A DNA stretch of 64,000 bases from Amaranthus tricolor (Eukaryota; Streptophyta; Magnoliopsida; Caryophyllales; Amaranthaceae): positions 22,830,787 through 22,894,786 of the forward strand of contig NC_080061.1 of NCBI RefSeq assembly GCF_026212465.1, given 5' to 3'. The notes under the pieces were generated by a model. That model was not told the DNA's origin. It saw only the letters and a program-made list of their open reading frames with translations, and did not search any database. Below are positions 26,370 through 40,504 of this stretch, piece by piece. The number at the start of each line of letters is the position of its first letter. The stretch's first letter is position 1. Made by a program: the position numbers and the translations under genes.

Positions 26370-29272
26370 GTGTTCAAACTTCGTTTGTTTTGCACCAAAC
26401 ATGACAACCAACACTATTTAGTTTATATTATTGTGTTGAAATTGTTAGACTCGAAAACAATAGTCATGTACTTGAAATTACGTGCTAAGTTGCGTTTTAA
26501 ATGTTTTTTATATTTTTTTTGCACTATCTCGCATAAAGTGGTTCAAAATTGGTTTGTTTCGCACGAAACTTGGCACACAACACTATTTGGTATAAATTAT
26601 TGTGTTGAAATGGTTAAAATCGAAAACTATTATCATATACTTTAAATTACATGCTAAGTGTCTTTTTTTATGTTTTTTTTAGCTTTTTTAACACTTTCTC
26701 GCATAATGTTGTTCAAACTTTCTTTGTTATGCACGAAAAATGTCACCCAAAACTATTTAGTTTCTATTATTATTTTGAAATGGTTAAACTCGAAAAGAGT
26801 AGTCATGTACTTGAAATTACGTGCTAAGTTACGTTTTTAATGTTTTTTTATATTTTTTTGGCACTTTCTCGCATAAAATGGTTGAAACTTGGTTTGTTTC
26901 GCACGAAACCTAGCACACAACAGTTTTTGGTATAACTTATTATGATGAAATGATAAGAATCGAAAACAATAATCATATGCTTGAAATTACGTGCTAAGTT
27001 GCTTTTTCATAGTTTTTTATCTTTTTTAGAACTTTTCAAACATGGTTTCTTTGGCAACAAAAAAGGCACACAACAGTATTTGGTACATATTATTGTTTTG
27101 AAATGGTTAGAATCGAAATCAATATTCATATGCTTGAAATTACGTGCTAGGTTGCTTTTAAAAAGTTTTGTTTTAGCTTTTTTAGCACTTTCTCGCATAA
27201 AGTTGTTCAAACTTGGTTGGTTTTGCACAAAACATGGCACTCAACACTGTTTAGTTTATATTATTGTGTTGAAATGGTTAGACTCGAAAACAATATTCAT
27301 GTACTTGAAATTACGTACTAAGTTGCGTTTTTTATGTTTTTTATATTTTTCTGGCACTATCTCGCATAAAGTGGTTCAAAGTTGGTTTGTTTCGTACGAA
27401 ACTTGGCACACAACACTATTTGGTATAAATTATTGTATTGAAATGGTTAGAATCGAAAAATATTATCATATGCTTGATATTACATGCTAAGTTGCTTTTT
27501 TAAAGTTTTTTTTAGCTTTTTTAGCACTTTCTCGCATAAAGTTGTTCAAACTTTCTTTGTTTTGCACGAAAAATGTCACCTAACACTATTTAGTTTCTAT
27601 TATTTTTTGGAAATGGTTAGACTTGAAAAAAGTAGTCATGTACTTGAAATTACGTGCTAGGTTACGTTTTTAATGCATTTATATTATTTTTGTACTTTCT
27701 CGCATAAAGTGGTTCAAACTTGGTCTATTTCGCATGAATCCTAGCACACAACACTACTTGAAATTACATGCTAAGTGTCTTTTTTAAAGTTTTTTTTTAG
27801 CTTTTTTAGCACTTTCTCGCTAAAAGTTGTTCAAACTTTCTTTGTTTTGCACGAAAAATGTAACCCAACACTATTTAGTTTCTATTATTGTTTTGAAATG
27901 GTAAAACTCGAAAAGAGTAGTCATGTACTTCAAATTACGTACAAAGTTACGTTTTTAATGTTTTTTATATTTTTTTGGCACTTTCTCGCATAAGGTGGTT
28001 GAAAGTTGGTTTGTTTCGCACGAAACCTAGCACACAACACTTTTTGGTATAACTTATTGTGTTGAAATGATAAGAATCGAAAACAATAGTCATATGCTTG
28101 AAATTACGTGCTAAGGTTCTTTTTTAAAGTCTTTAAATCTTTTTTAGAACTTTTCAAACATGGTTTATTTGGCGACAAAAAAGGCACACAACAGTATTCG
28201 GTACATCTTATTGTTTTGAAATGGTTAGAATCGAAAACAATAGTCATATGCTTGAAATTACATGCTAGGTTGCTATTTTAATGTTTTTTTAGCTTTTTAA
28301 GCACTTTATCGCATAAAGTTGTTCAAACTTGGTTTGTTTTGCACAAAACATGGCACCCAACATTATTTAGTTTATGTTATTGTGTTGAAATGGTTAGACT
28401 CGAAAATAATAGTCATGTACTTGAAATAACGTGCTAAGTTGCGTTTTTAATGTTTTTTGTATTTTTTTTGGCACTATCTTGCATAAAGTTGTTCAAAGTA
28501 GATTTGTTTCGCACGAAACTTGGCACAAAACACTATTTTGTATTAATTATTGTGTTGAAATGGCTAGAATGGAAAACTATTGCCATAAGCTTGAAATTAC
28601 ATCTTATGTTGCTTTTTTAAAGTTTTTTTTAGCTTTTTTAGCAGTTTCTCGCATAAAGTAGTTCAAACTTTCTTTGTTTTGCATGATAAATGTCACCCAA
28701 CACTATTTAGTTTCTATTATTTTGTGGAAATGGTTAGACTTGAAAACAGTAGTCGTGTACTTGAAATTATGTGCTAGGTTACGTTTTTAATGCTTTGATA
28801 TTTTTTTGGCACTTTCTCGCATAAAGTGGTTCAAACATGGTCTGTTTCGCACGAAACCTAGCACACAACACTATTTGGTATAAATTATTGTGTTGAAATG
28901 GTTAGAATCGAAAACTATTATCATATGCTTGAAATTACATGCTAAGTTGCTTTTTTAATGTTTTGTTTAGCTTTTTTAGCACTTTCTCGCATAAAGTTGT
29001 TTAAACTTTCTTTGTTTTGCACGAAAAATGTCACCCAACACTATTTATTTTCTATTATTTTGTGGAATTGGTTAGACTTGAAAACAGTAGTCATGTACTT
29101 GAAATTACGTGCTAGGTTAAGTTTATAATGCATTTATATTTTTTTGGTACTTTCTCGAATAAAGTGGTTCAAACATGATCTATTTCGCACGAAACCTAGC
29201 ACAAAACACTATTTGGTATAACTTATTGTGTTGAAATTGTAAGAATCGAAAACAATAGTCATATAATTTATT
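26370..29272 (+). repeat. HOR unit 10 (2903 bp, haplotype A)
   Basis: Near-duplicate of unit 5. It carries TTTTAACACTTTC (26686), CCCAAAACTATTT (26744), CATAAAATGGTTG (26873), CACTGTTTAG (27244) and GGCTAGAATGG (28562). It is the last unit of the haplotype-A-dominated left half of the array. Confidence 0.95.
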
Positions 29273-31509
29273 GTGTTCAAACTTCGTTTGTTTTGCACCA
29301 AACATGACAACCAACACTATTTAGTTTATATTATTGTGTTGAAATTGTTAGACTCGAAAACAATAGTCATGTACTTGAAATTACGTGCTAAGTTGCGTTT
29401 TAAATGTTTTTTATATTTTTTTGCACTATCTCGCATAAAGTGGTTCAAAATTGGTTTGTTTCGCACGAAACTTGGCACACAACACTATTTGGTATAAATT
29501 ATTGTGTTGAAATGGTTAAAATCGAAAACTATTATCATATACTTTAAATTACATGCTAAGTGTCTTTTTTTAAGTTTTTTTTAGCTTTTTTAGCACTTTC
29601 TCGCATAATGTTGTTCAAACTTTCTTTGTTATGCACGAAAAATGTCACCCAACACTATTTGGTATAAATTATTGTGTTGAAATGGTTAGAATCGAAAAAT
29701 ATTATCATATGCTTGATATTACATGCTAAGTTGCTTTTTTAAAGTTTTTTTAGCTTTTTTAGCACTTTCTCGCATAAAGTTGTTCGAACTTTCTTTGTTT
29801 TGCACGAAAAATGTCACCTAACACTATTTAGTTTCTATTATTTTTTGGAAATGGTTAGACTTGAAAAAAGTAGTCATGTACTTGAAATTACGTGCTAGGT
29901 TACGTTTTTAATGCATTTATATTATTTTTGCACTTTCTCGTATAAAGTGGTTCAAACTTGGTCTATTTCGCATGAAACCTAGCACACAACACTACTTGAA
30001 ATTACATGCTAAGTGTCTTTTTTAAAGTTTTTTTTTAGCTTTTTTAGCACTTTCTCGCTAAAAGTTGTTCAAACTTTCTTTGTTTTGCACGAAAAATGTA
30101 ACCCAACACTATTTAGTTTCTATTATTGTTTTGAAATGGTAAAACTCGAAAAGAGTAGTCATGTACTTCAAATTACGTACAAAGTTACGTTTTTAATGTT
30201 TTTTATATTTTTTTGGCACTTTCTCGCATAAGGTGGTTGAAAGTTGGTTTGTTTCGCACGAAACCTAGCACACAACACTTTTTGGTATAACTTATTGTGT
30301 TGAAATGATAAGAATCGAAAACAATAGTCATATGCTTGAAATTACGTGCTAAGGTTCTTTTTTAAAGTCTTTAAATCTTTTTTAGAACTTTTCAAACATG
30401 GTTTATTTGGCGACAAAAAAGGCACACAACAGTATTCGGTACATCTTATTGTTTTGAAATGGTTAGAATCGAAAACAATAGTCATATGCTTGAAATTACA
30501 TGCTAGGTTGCTATTTTAATGTTTTTTTAGCTTTTTAAGCACTTTATCGCATAAAGTTGTTCAAACTTGGTTTGTTTTGCACAAAACATGGCACCCAACA
30601 TTATTTAGTTTATGTTATTGTGTTGAATTGGTTAGACTCGAAAATAATAGTCATGTACTTGAAATAACGTGCTAAGTTGCGTTTTTAATGTTTTTTGTAT
30701 TTTTTTTGGCACTATCTTGCATAAAGTTGTTCAAAGTAGATTTGTTTCGCACGAAACTTGGCACAAAACACTATTTTGTATTAATTATTGTGTTGAAATG
30801 GTTAGAATGGAAAACTATTGCCATAAGCTTGAAATTACATCTTATGTTGCTTTTTTAAAGTTTTTTTTAGCTTTTTTAGCAGTTTCTCGCATAAAGTAGT
30901 TCAAACTTTCTTTGTTTTGCATGATAAATGTCACCCAACACTATTTAGTTTCTATTATTTTGTGGAAATGGTTATACTTGAAAACAGTAGTCGTGTACTT
31001 GAAATTATGTGCTAGGTTACGTTTTTAATGCTTTGATATTTTTTTGGCACTTTCTCGCATAAAGTGGTTCAAACATAGTCTGTTTCGCACGAAACCTAGC
31101 ACACAACACTATTTGGTATAAATTATTGTGTTGAAATGGTTAGAATCGAAAACTATTATCATATGCTTGAAATTACATGCTAAGTTGCTTTTTTAATGTT
31201 TTGTTTAGCTTTTTTAGCACTTTCTCGCATAAAGTGTTCAAACTTTCTTTGTTTTGCACGAAAAATGTCACCCAACACTATTTATTTTCTATTATTTTGT
31301 GGAATTGGTTAGACTTGAAAACAGTAGTCATGTACTTGAAATTACGTGCTAGGTTAAGTTTATAATGCATTTATATTTTTTTGGTACTTTCTCGAATAAA
31401 GTGGTTCAAACATGATCTATTTCGCACGAAACCTAGCACAAAACACTATTTGGTATAACTTATTGTGTTGAAATTGTAAGAATCGAAAACAATAGTCAAC
31501 TAATTTATT
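29273..31509 (+). repeat. HOR unit 11, 666-bp deletion (2237 bp, 14 monomers)
   Basis: At 29660/29661 an A monomer ending ...CAACACTATTT switches directly into the D monomer sequence GGTATAAATTATTG. Compared with unit 1 this joins position ~639 to ~1305 and removes 666 bp, that is B, E and C plus parts of A and D, creating one hybrid A/D monomer. The shared CAACACTATTT at both breakpoints suggests recombination between mispaired monomers. Haplotype changes from A-like to B/C-like across the junction. Confidence 0.94.
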
Positions 31510-34386
31510 GTGTTCAAACTTCGTTTGTTTTGCACCAAACATGACAACCAACACTATTTAGTTTATATTACTGTGTTGAAATTGTTAGACTCGAAAACAA
31601 TAGTCATGTACTTGAAATTACGTGCTAAGTTGCGTTTTAAATGTTTTTTATATTTATTTTGCACTATCTCGCATAAAGTGGTTCAAAATTGTTTTGTTTC
31701 GCACGAAACTTGGCACACAACACTATTTGGTATAAATTATTGTGTTGAAATGGTTAAAATCGAAAACTATTATCATATACTTTAAATTACATGCTAAGTG
31801 TCTTTTTTTATGTTTTTTTTAGGTTTTTTAGCACTTTCTCGCATAATGTTGATCAAACTTTCTTTGTTATGCACGAAAAATGTCACCCAACACTATTTAG
31901 TTTCTATTATTATTTTGAAATGGTTAAACTCGAAAAGAGTAGTCATGTACTTGAAATTACGTGCTAAGTTACGTTTTTAATGTTTTTTTATATTTTTTTG
32001 GCACTTTCTCGCATAAAGTGGTTGAAACTTGGTTTGTTTCGCACGAAACCTAGCACACAACAGTTTTTGGTATAACTTATTATGATGAAATGATAAGAAT
32101 CGAAAACAATAATCATATGCTTGAAATTACGTGCTAAGTCGCTTTTTCATAGTTTTTTTTATCTTTTTTAGAACTTTTCAAACATGGTTTCTTTGGCAAC
32201 AAAAAAGGCACACAACAGTATTTGGTACATATTATTGTTTTGAAATGGTTAGAATCGAAATCAATATTCATATGCTTGAAATTACGTGCTAGGTTGCTTT
32301 TAAAAAGTTTTGTTTTAGCTTTTTTAGCACTTTCTCGCATAAAGTTGTTCAAACTTGGTTGGTTTTGCACAAAACATGGCACTCAACACTATTTAGTTTA
32401 TATTATTGTGTTGAAATGGTTAGACTCGAAAACAATAGTCAAGTACTTGAAATTACGTACTAAGTTGCGTTTTTTATGTTTTTTATATTTTTCTGGCACT
32501 ATCTCGCATAAAGTGGTTCAAAGTTGGTTTGTTTCGTACGAAACTTGGCACACAACACTATTTGGTATAAATTATTGTGTTGAAATGGTTAGAATCGAAA
32601 AATATTATCATATGCTTGATATTACATGCTAAGTTGCTTTTTAAAGTTTTTTTTTAGCTTTTTTAGCACTTTCTCGCATAAAGTTGTTCAAACTTTCTTT
32701 GTTTTGCACGAAAAATGTCACCTAACACTATTTAGTTTCTATTATTTTTTGGAAATGGTTAGACTTGAAAAAAGTAGTCATGTACTTGAAATTACGTGCT
32801 AGGTTACGTTTTTAATGCATTTATATTATTTTTGCACTTTCTCGCATAAAGTGGTTCAAACATGGTCTATTTCGCATGAAACCTAGCACACAACACTACT
32901 TGAAATTACATGCTAAGTGTCTTTTTTAAAGTTTTTTTTTAGCTTTTTTAGCACTTTCTCGTTAAAAGTTGTTCAAACTTTCTTTGTTTTGCACGAAAAA
33001 TGTAACCCAACACTATTTAGTTTCTATTATTGTTTTGAAATGGTAAAACTCGAAAGAGTAGTCATGTACTTCAAATTACGTACAAAGTTACGTTTTTAAT
33101 GTTTTTTATATTTTTTTTGCACTTTCTCGCATAAGGTGGTTGAAAGTTGGTTTGTTTCGCACGAAACCTAGCACACAACACTTTTTGGTATAACTTATTG
33201 TGTTGAAATGATAAGAATCGAAAACAATAGTCATATGCTTGAAATTACGTGCTAAGGTTCTTTTTTAAAGTCTTTAAATCTTTTTTAGAACTTTTCAAAC
33301 ATGGTTTATTTGGCGACAAAAAAGGCACACAACAGTATTCGGTACATCTTATTGTTTTGAAATGGTTAGAATCGAAAACAATAGTCATATGCTTGAAATT
33401 ACATGCTAGGTTGCGCACTTTATCGCATAAAGTTGTTCAAACTTGGTTTGTTTTGCACAAAACATGGCACCCAACATTATTTAGTTTATGTTATTGTGTT
33501 GAAATGGTTAGACTCGAAAATAATAGTCATGTACTTGAAATAACGTGCTAAGTTGCGTTTTTAATGTTTTTTGTATTTTTTTTGGCACTATCTTGCATAA
33601 AGTTGTTCAAAGTAGATTTGTTTCGCACGAAACTTGGCACAAAACACTATTTTGTATTAATTATTGTGTTGAAATGGTTAGAATGGAAAACTATTGCCAT
33701 AAGCTTGAAATTACATCTTATGTTGCTTTTTTAAAGTTTTTTTTAGCTTTTTTAGCAGTTTCTCCCATAAAGTAGTTCAAACTTTCTTTGTTTTGCATGA
33801 TAAATGTCACCCAACACTATTTAGTTTCTATTATTTTGTGGAAATGGTTAGACTTGAAAACAGTAGTCGTGTACTTGAAATTATGTGCTAGGTTACGTTT
33901 TTAATGCTTTGATATTTTTTTGGCACTTTCTCGCATAAAGTGGTTCAAACATGGTCTGTTTCGCACGAAACCTAGCACACAACACTATTTGGTATAAATT
34001 ATTGTGTTGAAATGGTTAGAATCGAAAACTATTATCATATGCTTGAAATTACATGCTAAGTTGCTTTTTTAATGTTTTGTTTAGCTTTTTTAGCACTTTC
34101 TCGCATAAAGTTGTTCAAACTTTCTTTGTTTTGCACGAAAAATGTCACCCAACACTATTTATTTTCTATTATTTTGTGGAATTGGTTAGACTTGAAAACA
34201 GTAGTCATGTACTTGAAATTACGTGCTAGGTTAAGTTTATAATGCATTTATATTTTTTTGGTACTTTCTCGAATAAAGTGGTTCAAACATGATCTATTTC
34301 GCACGAAACCTAGCACAAAACACTATTTGGTATAACTTATTGTGTTGAAATTGTAAGAATCGAAAACAATAGTCAACTAATTTATT
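31510..34386 (+). repeat. HOR unit 12 (2877 bp, haplotype B, 27-bp deletion)
   Basis: The first ~1.9 kb look identical by eye to unit 8. It then carries the 27-bp deletion at 33414/33415, read as GGTTGCGCACTTTATCG. TCTCCCATAAAG near 33763 is shared with unit 18. Confidence 0.94.
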
Positions 34387-37262
34387 GTGTTCAAAATTCG
34401 TTTGTTTTGCACCAAACATGACAACCAACACTATTTAGTTTATATTATTGTGTTGAAATTGTTAGACTCGAAAACAATAGTCATGTACTTGAAATTACGT
34501 GCTAAGTTGCGTTTTAAATGTTTTTTATATTTTTTTTGCACTATCTCGCATAAAGTGGTTCAAAATTGGTTTGTTTCGCAGGAAACTTGGCACACAACAT
34601 TATTTGGTATAAATTATTGTGTTGAAATGGTTAAAATCGAAAACTATTATCATATACTTCAAATTACATGTTAAGTGTCTTTTTTTATGTTTTTTTTAGC
34701 TTTTTTAGCACTTTCTCGCATAATGTTGTTCAAACTTTCTTTGTTATGCACGAAAAATGTCACCCAACACTATTTAGTTTCTATTATTATTTTGAAATGG
34801 TTAAACTCGAAAAGAGTAGTCATGTACTTAAAATTACGTGCTAAGTTACGTTTTTAATGTTTTTTTATATTTTTTTCGCACTTTCTCGCATAAAGTGGTT
34901 GAAACTTGGTTTGTTTCGCACGAAACCTAGCACACAAAAGTTTTTGGTATAACTTATTATGATGAAATGATAAGAATCGAAAACAATAATCATATGCTTG
35001 AAATTACATGCTAAATTGCTTTTTCATAGTTTTTTTATCTTTTTTAGAACTTTTCAAACATGGTTTCTTTGGCAACAAAAAAGGCACACAACAGTATTTG
35101 GTACATATTATTGTTTTGAAATGGTTAGAATCGAAATCAATATTCATATGCTTGAAATTACGTGCTAGGTTGCTTTTAAAAAGTTTTGTTTTAGCTTTTT
35201 TAGCACTTTCTCGGATAAAGTTGTTCAAACTTGGTTGGTTTTGCACAAAACATGGCACTCAACACTATTTAGTTTATATTATTGTGTTGAAATGGTTAGA
35301 CTCGAAAACAACAGTCATGTACTTGAAATTACGTACTAAGTTGCGTTTTTTATGTTTTTTATATTTTACTGGCACTATCTCGCATAAAGTGGTTCAAAGT
35401 TGGTTTGTTTCGTACGAAACTTGGCACACAACACTATTTGGTATAAATTATTGTGTTGAAATGGTTAGAATCGAAAAATATTATCATATGCTTGATATTA
35501 CATGCTAAGTTACTTTTTTATAGTTTTTTTAGCTTTTTTAGCACTTTCTCGCATAAAGTTGTTCAAACTTTCTTTGTTTTGCACGAAAAATGTCACCTAA
35601 CACTATTTAGTTTCTATTACTTTTTGGAAATGGTTAGACTTGAAAAAAGTAGTCATGTACTTGAAATTACGTGCTAGGTTACGTTTTTAATGCATTTATA
35701 TTATTTTTGCACTTTCTCGCATAAAGTGGTTCAAACTTGGTCTATTTCGCATGAAACCTAGCACACAACACTACTTGAAATTACATGCTAAGTGTCTTTT
35801 TTAAAGTTTTTTTTTAGCTTTTTTAGCACTTTCTCGCTAAAAGTTGTTCAAACTTTCTTTGTTTTGCACGAAAAATGTAACCCAACACTATTTAGTTTCT
35901 ATTATTGTTTTGAAATGGTAAAACTCGAAAAGAGTAGTCATGTACTTCAAATTACGTACAAAGTTACGTTTTTAATGTTTTTTATATTTTTTTGGCACTT
36001 TCTCGCATAAGGTGGTTGAAAGTTGGTTTGTTTCGCACGAAACCTAGCACACAACACTTTTTGGTATAACTTATTGTGTTGAAATGATAAGAATCGAAAA
36101 CAATAGTCATATGCTTGAAATTACGTGCTAAGGTTCTTTTTTAAAGTCTTTAAATCTTTTTTAGAACTTTTCAAACATGGTTTATTTGGCGACAAAAAAG
36201 GCACACAACAGTATTCGGTACATCTTATTGTTTTGAAATGGTTAGAATCGAAAACAATAGTCATATGCTTGAAATTACATGCTAGGTTGCGCACTTTATC
36301 GCATAAAGTTGTTCAAACTTGGTTTGTTTTGCACAAAACATGGCACCCAACATTATTTAGTTTATGTTATTGTGTTGAAATGGTTAGACTCGAAAATAAT
36401 AGTCATGTACTTGAAATAACGTGCTAAGTTGCGTTTTTAATGTTTTTTGTATTTTTTTTGGCACTATCTTGCATAAAGTTGTTCAAAGTAGATTTGTTTC
36501 GCACGAAACTTGGCACAAAACACTATTTTGTATTAATTATTGTGTTGAAATGGTTAGAATGGAAAACTATTGCCATAAGCTTGAAATTACATCTTATGTT
36601 GCTTTTTTAAAGTTTTTTTTAGCTTTTTTAGCAGTTTCTCGCATAAAGTAGTTTAAACTTTCTTTGTTTTGCATGATAAATGTCACCCAACACTATTTAG
36701 TTTCTATTATTTTGTGGAAATGGTTAGACTTGAAAACAGTAGTCGTGTATTTGAAATTATGTGCTAGGTTACGTTTTTAATGCTTTGATATTTTTTTGGC
36801 ACTTTCTCGCATAAAGTGGTTCAAACATGGTCTGTTTCGCACGAAACCTAGCACACAACACTATTTGGTATAAATTATTGTATTGAAATGGTTAGAATCG
36901 AAAACTATTATCATATGCTTGAAATTACATGCTAAGTTGCTTTTTTAATGTTTTGTTTAGCTTTTTTAGCACTTTCTCGCATAAAGTTGTTCAAACTTTC
37001 TTTGTTTTGCACGAAAAATGTCACCCAACACTATTTATTTTCTATTATTTTGTGGAATTGGTTAGACTTGAAAACAGTAGTCATGTACTTGAAATTACGT
37101 GCTAGGTTAAGTTTATAATGCATTTATATTTTTTTGGTACTTTCTCGAATAAAGTGGTTCAAACATGATCTATTTCGCACGAAACCTAGCACAAAACACT
37201 ATTTGGTATAACTTATTGTGTTGAAATTGTAAGAATCGAAAACAATAGTCAACTAATTTATT
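34387..37262 (+). repeat. HOR unit 13 (2876 bp, haplotype C, 27-bp deletion)
   Basis: It carries the 27-bp deletion at 36290/36291. Haplotype-C markers are TCGCAGGAAACTTGG near 34577, TCTCGGATAAAGTTG near 35210 and AACAACAGTCATG near 35308. It opens with TTCAAAATTCG rather than TTCAAACTTCG. Confidence 0.94.
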
Positions 37263-40200
37263 GTGTTCAAAATTCGTTTGTTTTGCACCAAACATGACAA
37301 CCAACACTATTTAGTTTATATTATTGTGTTGAAATTGTTAGACTCGAAAACAATAGTCATGTACTTGAAATTACGTGCTAAGTTGCGTTTTAAATGTTTT
37401 TTATATTTTTTTTGCACTATCTCGCATAAAGTGGTTCAAAATTGGTTTGTTTCGCAGGAAACTTGGCACACAACACTATTTGGTATAAATTATTGTGTTG
37501 AAATGGTTAAAATCGAAAACTATTATCATATACTTCAAATTACATGCTAAGTGTCTTTTTTTATGTTTTTTTTAGCTTTTTTAGCACTTTCTCGCATAAT
37601 GTTGTTCAAACTTTCTTTGTTATGCACGAAAAATGTCACCCAACACTATTTAGTTTCTATTATTATTTTGAAATGGTTAAACTCGAAAAGAGTAGTCATG
37701 TACTTAAAATTACGTGCTAAATTACGTTTTTAATGTTTTTTTATATTTTTTTCGCACTTTCTCGCATAAAGTGGTTGAAACTTGGTTTGTTTCGCACGAA
37801 ACCTAGCACACAAAAGTTTTTGGTATAACTTATTATGATGAAATGATAAGAATCGAAAACAATAATCATATGCTTGAAATTACGTGCTAAATTGCTTTTT
37901 CATAGTTTTTTTTATCTTTTTTAGAAATTTTCAAACATGGTTTCTTTGGCAACAAAAAAGGCACACAACAGTATTTGGTACATATTATTGTTTTGAAATG
38001 GTTAGAATCGAAATCAATATTCATATGCTTGAAATTACGTGCTAGGTTGCTTTTAAAAAGTTTTGTTTTAGCTTTTTTAGCACTTTCTCGGATAAAGTTG
38101 TTCAAACTTGGTTGGTTTTGCACAAAACATGGCACTCAACACTATTTAGTTTATATTATTGTGTTGAAATGGTTAGACTCGAAAACAACAGTCATGTACT
38201 TGAAATTACGTACTAAGTTGCGTTTTTTATGTTTTTTATATTTTACTGGCACTATCTCGCATAAAGTGGTTCAAAGTTGGTTTGTTTCGTACGAAACTTG
38301 GCACACAACACTATTTGGTATAAATTATTGTGTTGAAATGGTTAGAATCGAAAAATATTATCATATGCTTGATATTACATGCTAAGTTACTTTTTTATAG
38401 TTTTTTTAGCTTTTTTAGCACTTTCTCGCATAAAGTTGTTCAAACTTTCTTTGTTTTGCACGAAAAATGTCACCTAACACTATTTAGTTTCTATTACTTT
38501 TTGGAAATGGTTAGACTTGAAAAAAGTAGTCATGTACTTGAAATTACGTGCTAGGTTACGTTTTTAATGCATTTATATTATTTTTGCACTTTCTCGCATA
38601 AAGTGGTTCAAACTTGGTCTATTTCGCATGAAACCTAGCACACAACACTACTTGAAATTACATGCTAAGTGTCTTTTTTAAAGTTTTTTTTTAGCTTTTT
38701 TAGCACTTTCTCGCTAAAAGTTGTTCAAACTTTCTTTGTTTTGCACGAAAAATGTAACCCAACACTATTTAATTTCTATTATTGTTTTGAAATGGTAAAA
38801 CTCGAAAAGAGTAGTCATGTACTTCAAATTACGTACAAAGTTACGTTTTTAATGTTTTTTATATTTTTTTGGCACTTTCTCGCATAAGGTGGTTGAAAGT
38901 TGGTTTGTTTCGCACGAAACCTAGCACACAACACTTTTTGGTATAACTTATTGTGTTGAAATGATAAGAATCGAAAACAATAGTCATATGCTTGAAATTA
39001 CGTGCTAAGGTTCTTTTTTAAAGTCTTTAAATCTTTTTTAGAACTTTTCAAACATGGTTTATTTGGCGACAAAAAAGGCACACAACAGTATTCGGTACAT
39101 CTTATTGTTTTGAAATGGTTAGAATCGAAAACAATAGTCATATGCTTGAAATTACATGCTAGGTTGCTATTTTAATGTTTTTTTAGCTTTTTAAGCACTT
39201 TATCGCATAAAGTTGTTCAAACTTGGTTTGTTTTGCACAAAACATGGCACCCAACATTATTTAGTTTATGTTATTGTGTTGAATTGGTTAGACTCGAAAA
39301 TAATAGTCATGTACTTGAAATAACGTGCTAAGTTGCGTTTTTAATGTTTTTTGTATTTTTTTTGGCACTATCTTGCATAAAGTTGTTCAAAGTAGATTTG
39401 TTTCGCACGAAACTTGGCACAAAACACTATTTTGTATTAATTATTGTGTTGAAATGGTTAGAATGGAAAACTATTGCCATAAGCTTGAAATTACATCTTA
39501 TGTTGCTTTTTTAAAGTTTTTTTTAGCTTTTTTAGCAGTTTCTCGCATAAAGTAGTTCAAACTTTCTTTGTTTTGCATGATAAATGTCACCCAACACTAT
39601 TTAGTTTCTATTATTTTGTGGAAATGGTTATACTTGAAAACAGTAGTCGTGTACTTGAAATTATGTGCTAGGTTACGTTTTTAATGCTTTGATATTTTTT
39701 TGGCACTTTATCGCATAAAGTGGTTCAAACATGGTCTGTTTCGCACGAAACCTAGCACACAACACTATTTGGTATAAATTATTGTGTTGAAATGGTTAGA
39801 ATCGAAAACTATTATCATATGCTTGAAATTACATGCTAAGTTGCTTTTTTAATGTTTTGTTTAGCTTTTTTAGCACTTTCTCGCATAAAGTTGTTCAAAC
39901 TTGGTTGGTTTTGCACAAAACATGGCACTCAACACTATTTAGTTTATATTATTGTGTTGAAATGGTTAGACTCGAAAACAACAGTCATGTACTTGAAATT
40001 ACGTACTAAGTTTCGTTTTTTATGTTTTTTATATTTTACTGGCACTATCTCGCATAAAGTGGTTCAAAGTTGGTTTGTTTCGTACGAAACTTGGCACACA
40101 ACACTATTTGGTATAAATTATTGTGTTGAAATGGTTAGAATCGAAAAATATTATCATATGCTTGATATTACATGCTAAGTTACTTTTTTATAGTTTTTTT

Positions 40201-40504
40201 AGCTTTTTTAGCACTTTCTCGCATAAAGTTGTTCAAACTTTCTTTGTTTTGCACGAAAAATGTCACCCAACACTATTTATTTTCTATTATTTTGTGGAAT
40301 TGGTTAGACTTGAAAACAGTAGTCATGTACTTGAAATTACGTGCTAGGTTAAGTTTATAATGCATTTATATTTTTTTGGTACTTTCTCGAATAAAGTGGT
40401 TCAAACATGATCTATTTCGCACGAAACCTAGCACAAAACACTATTTGGTATAACTTATTGTGTTGAAATTGTAAGAATCGAAAACAATAGTCATATAATT
40501 TATT
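37263..40504 (+). repeat. HOR unit 14, two-monomer insertion (3242 bp, 20 monomers)
   Basis: An extra C-D dimer of 338 bp lies at about 39901-40238. It matches the C-D pair of the same unit at 38108-38445, including the AACAACAGTCATG variant, with one difference seen (GTTTCG for GTTGCG near 40011). The insertion follows an A/C crossover at TTGTTCAAAC. The 27-bp deletion is absent (39165). Confidence 0.94.
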
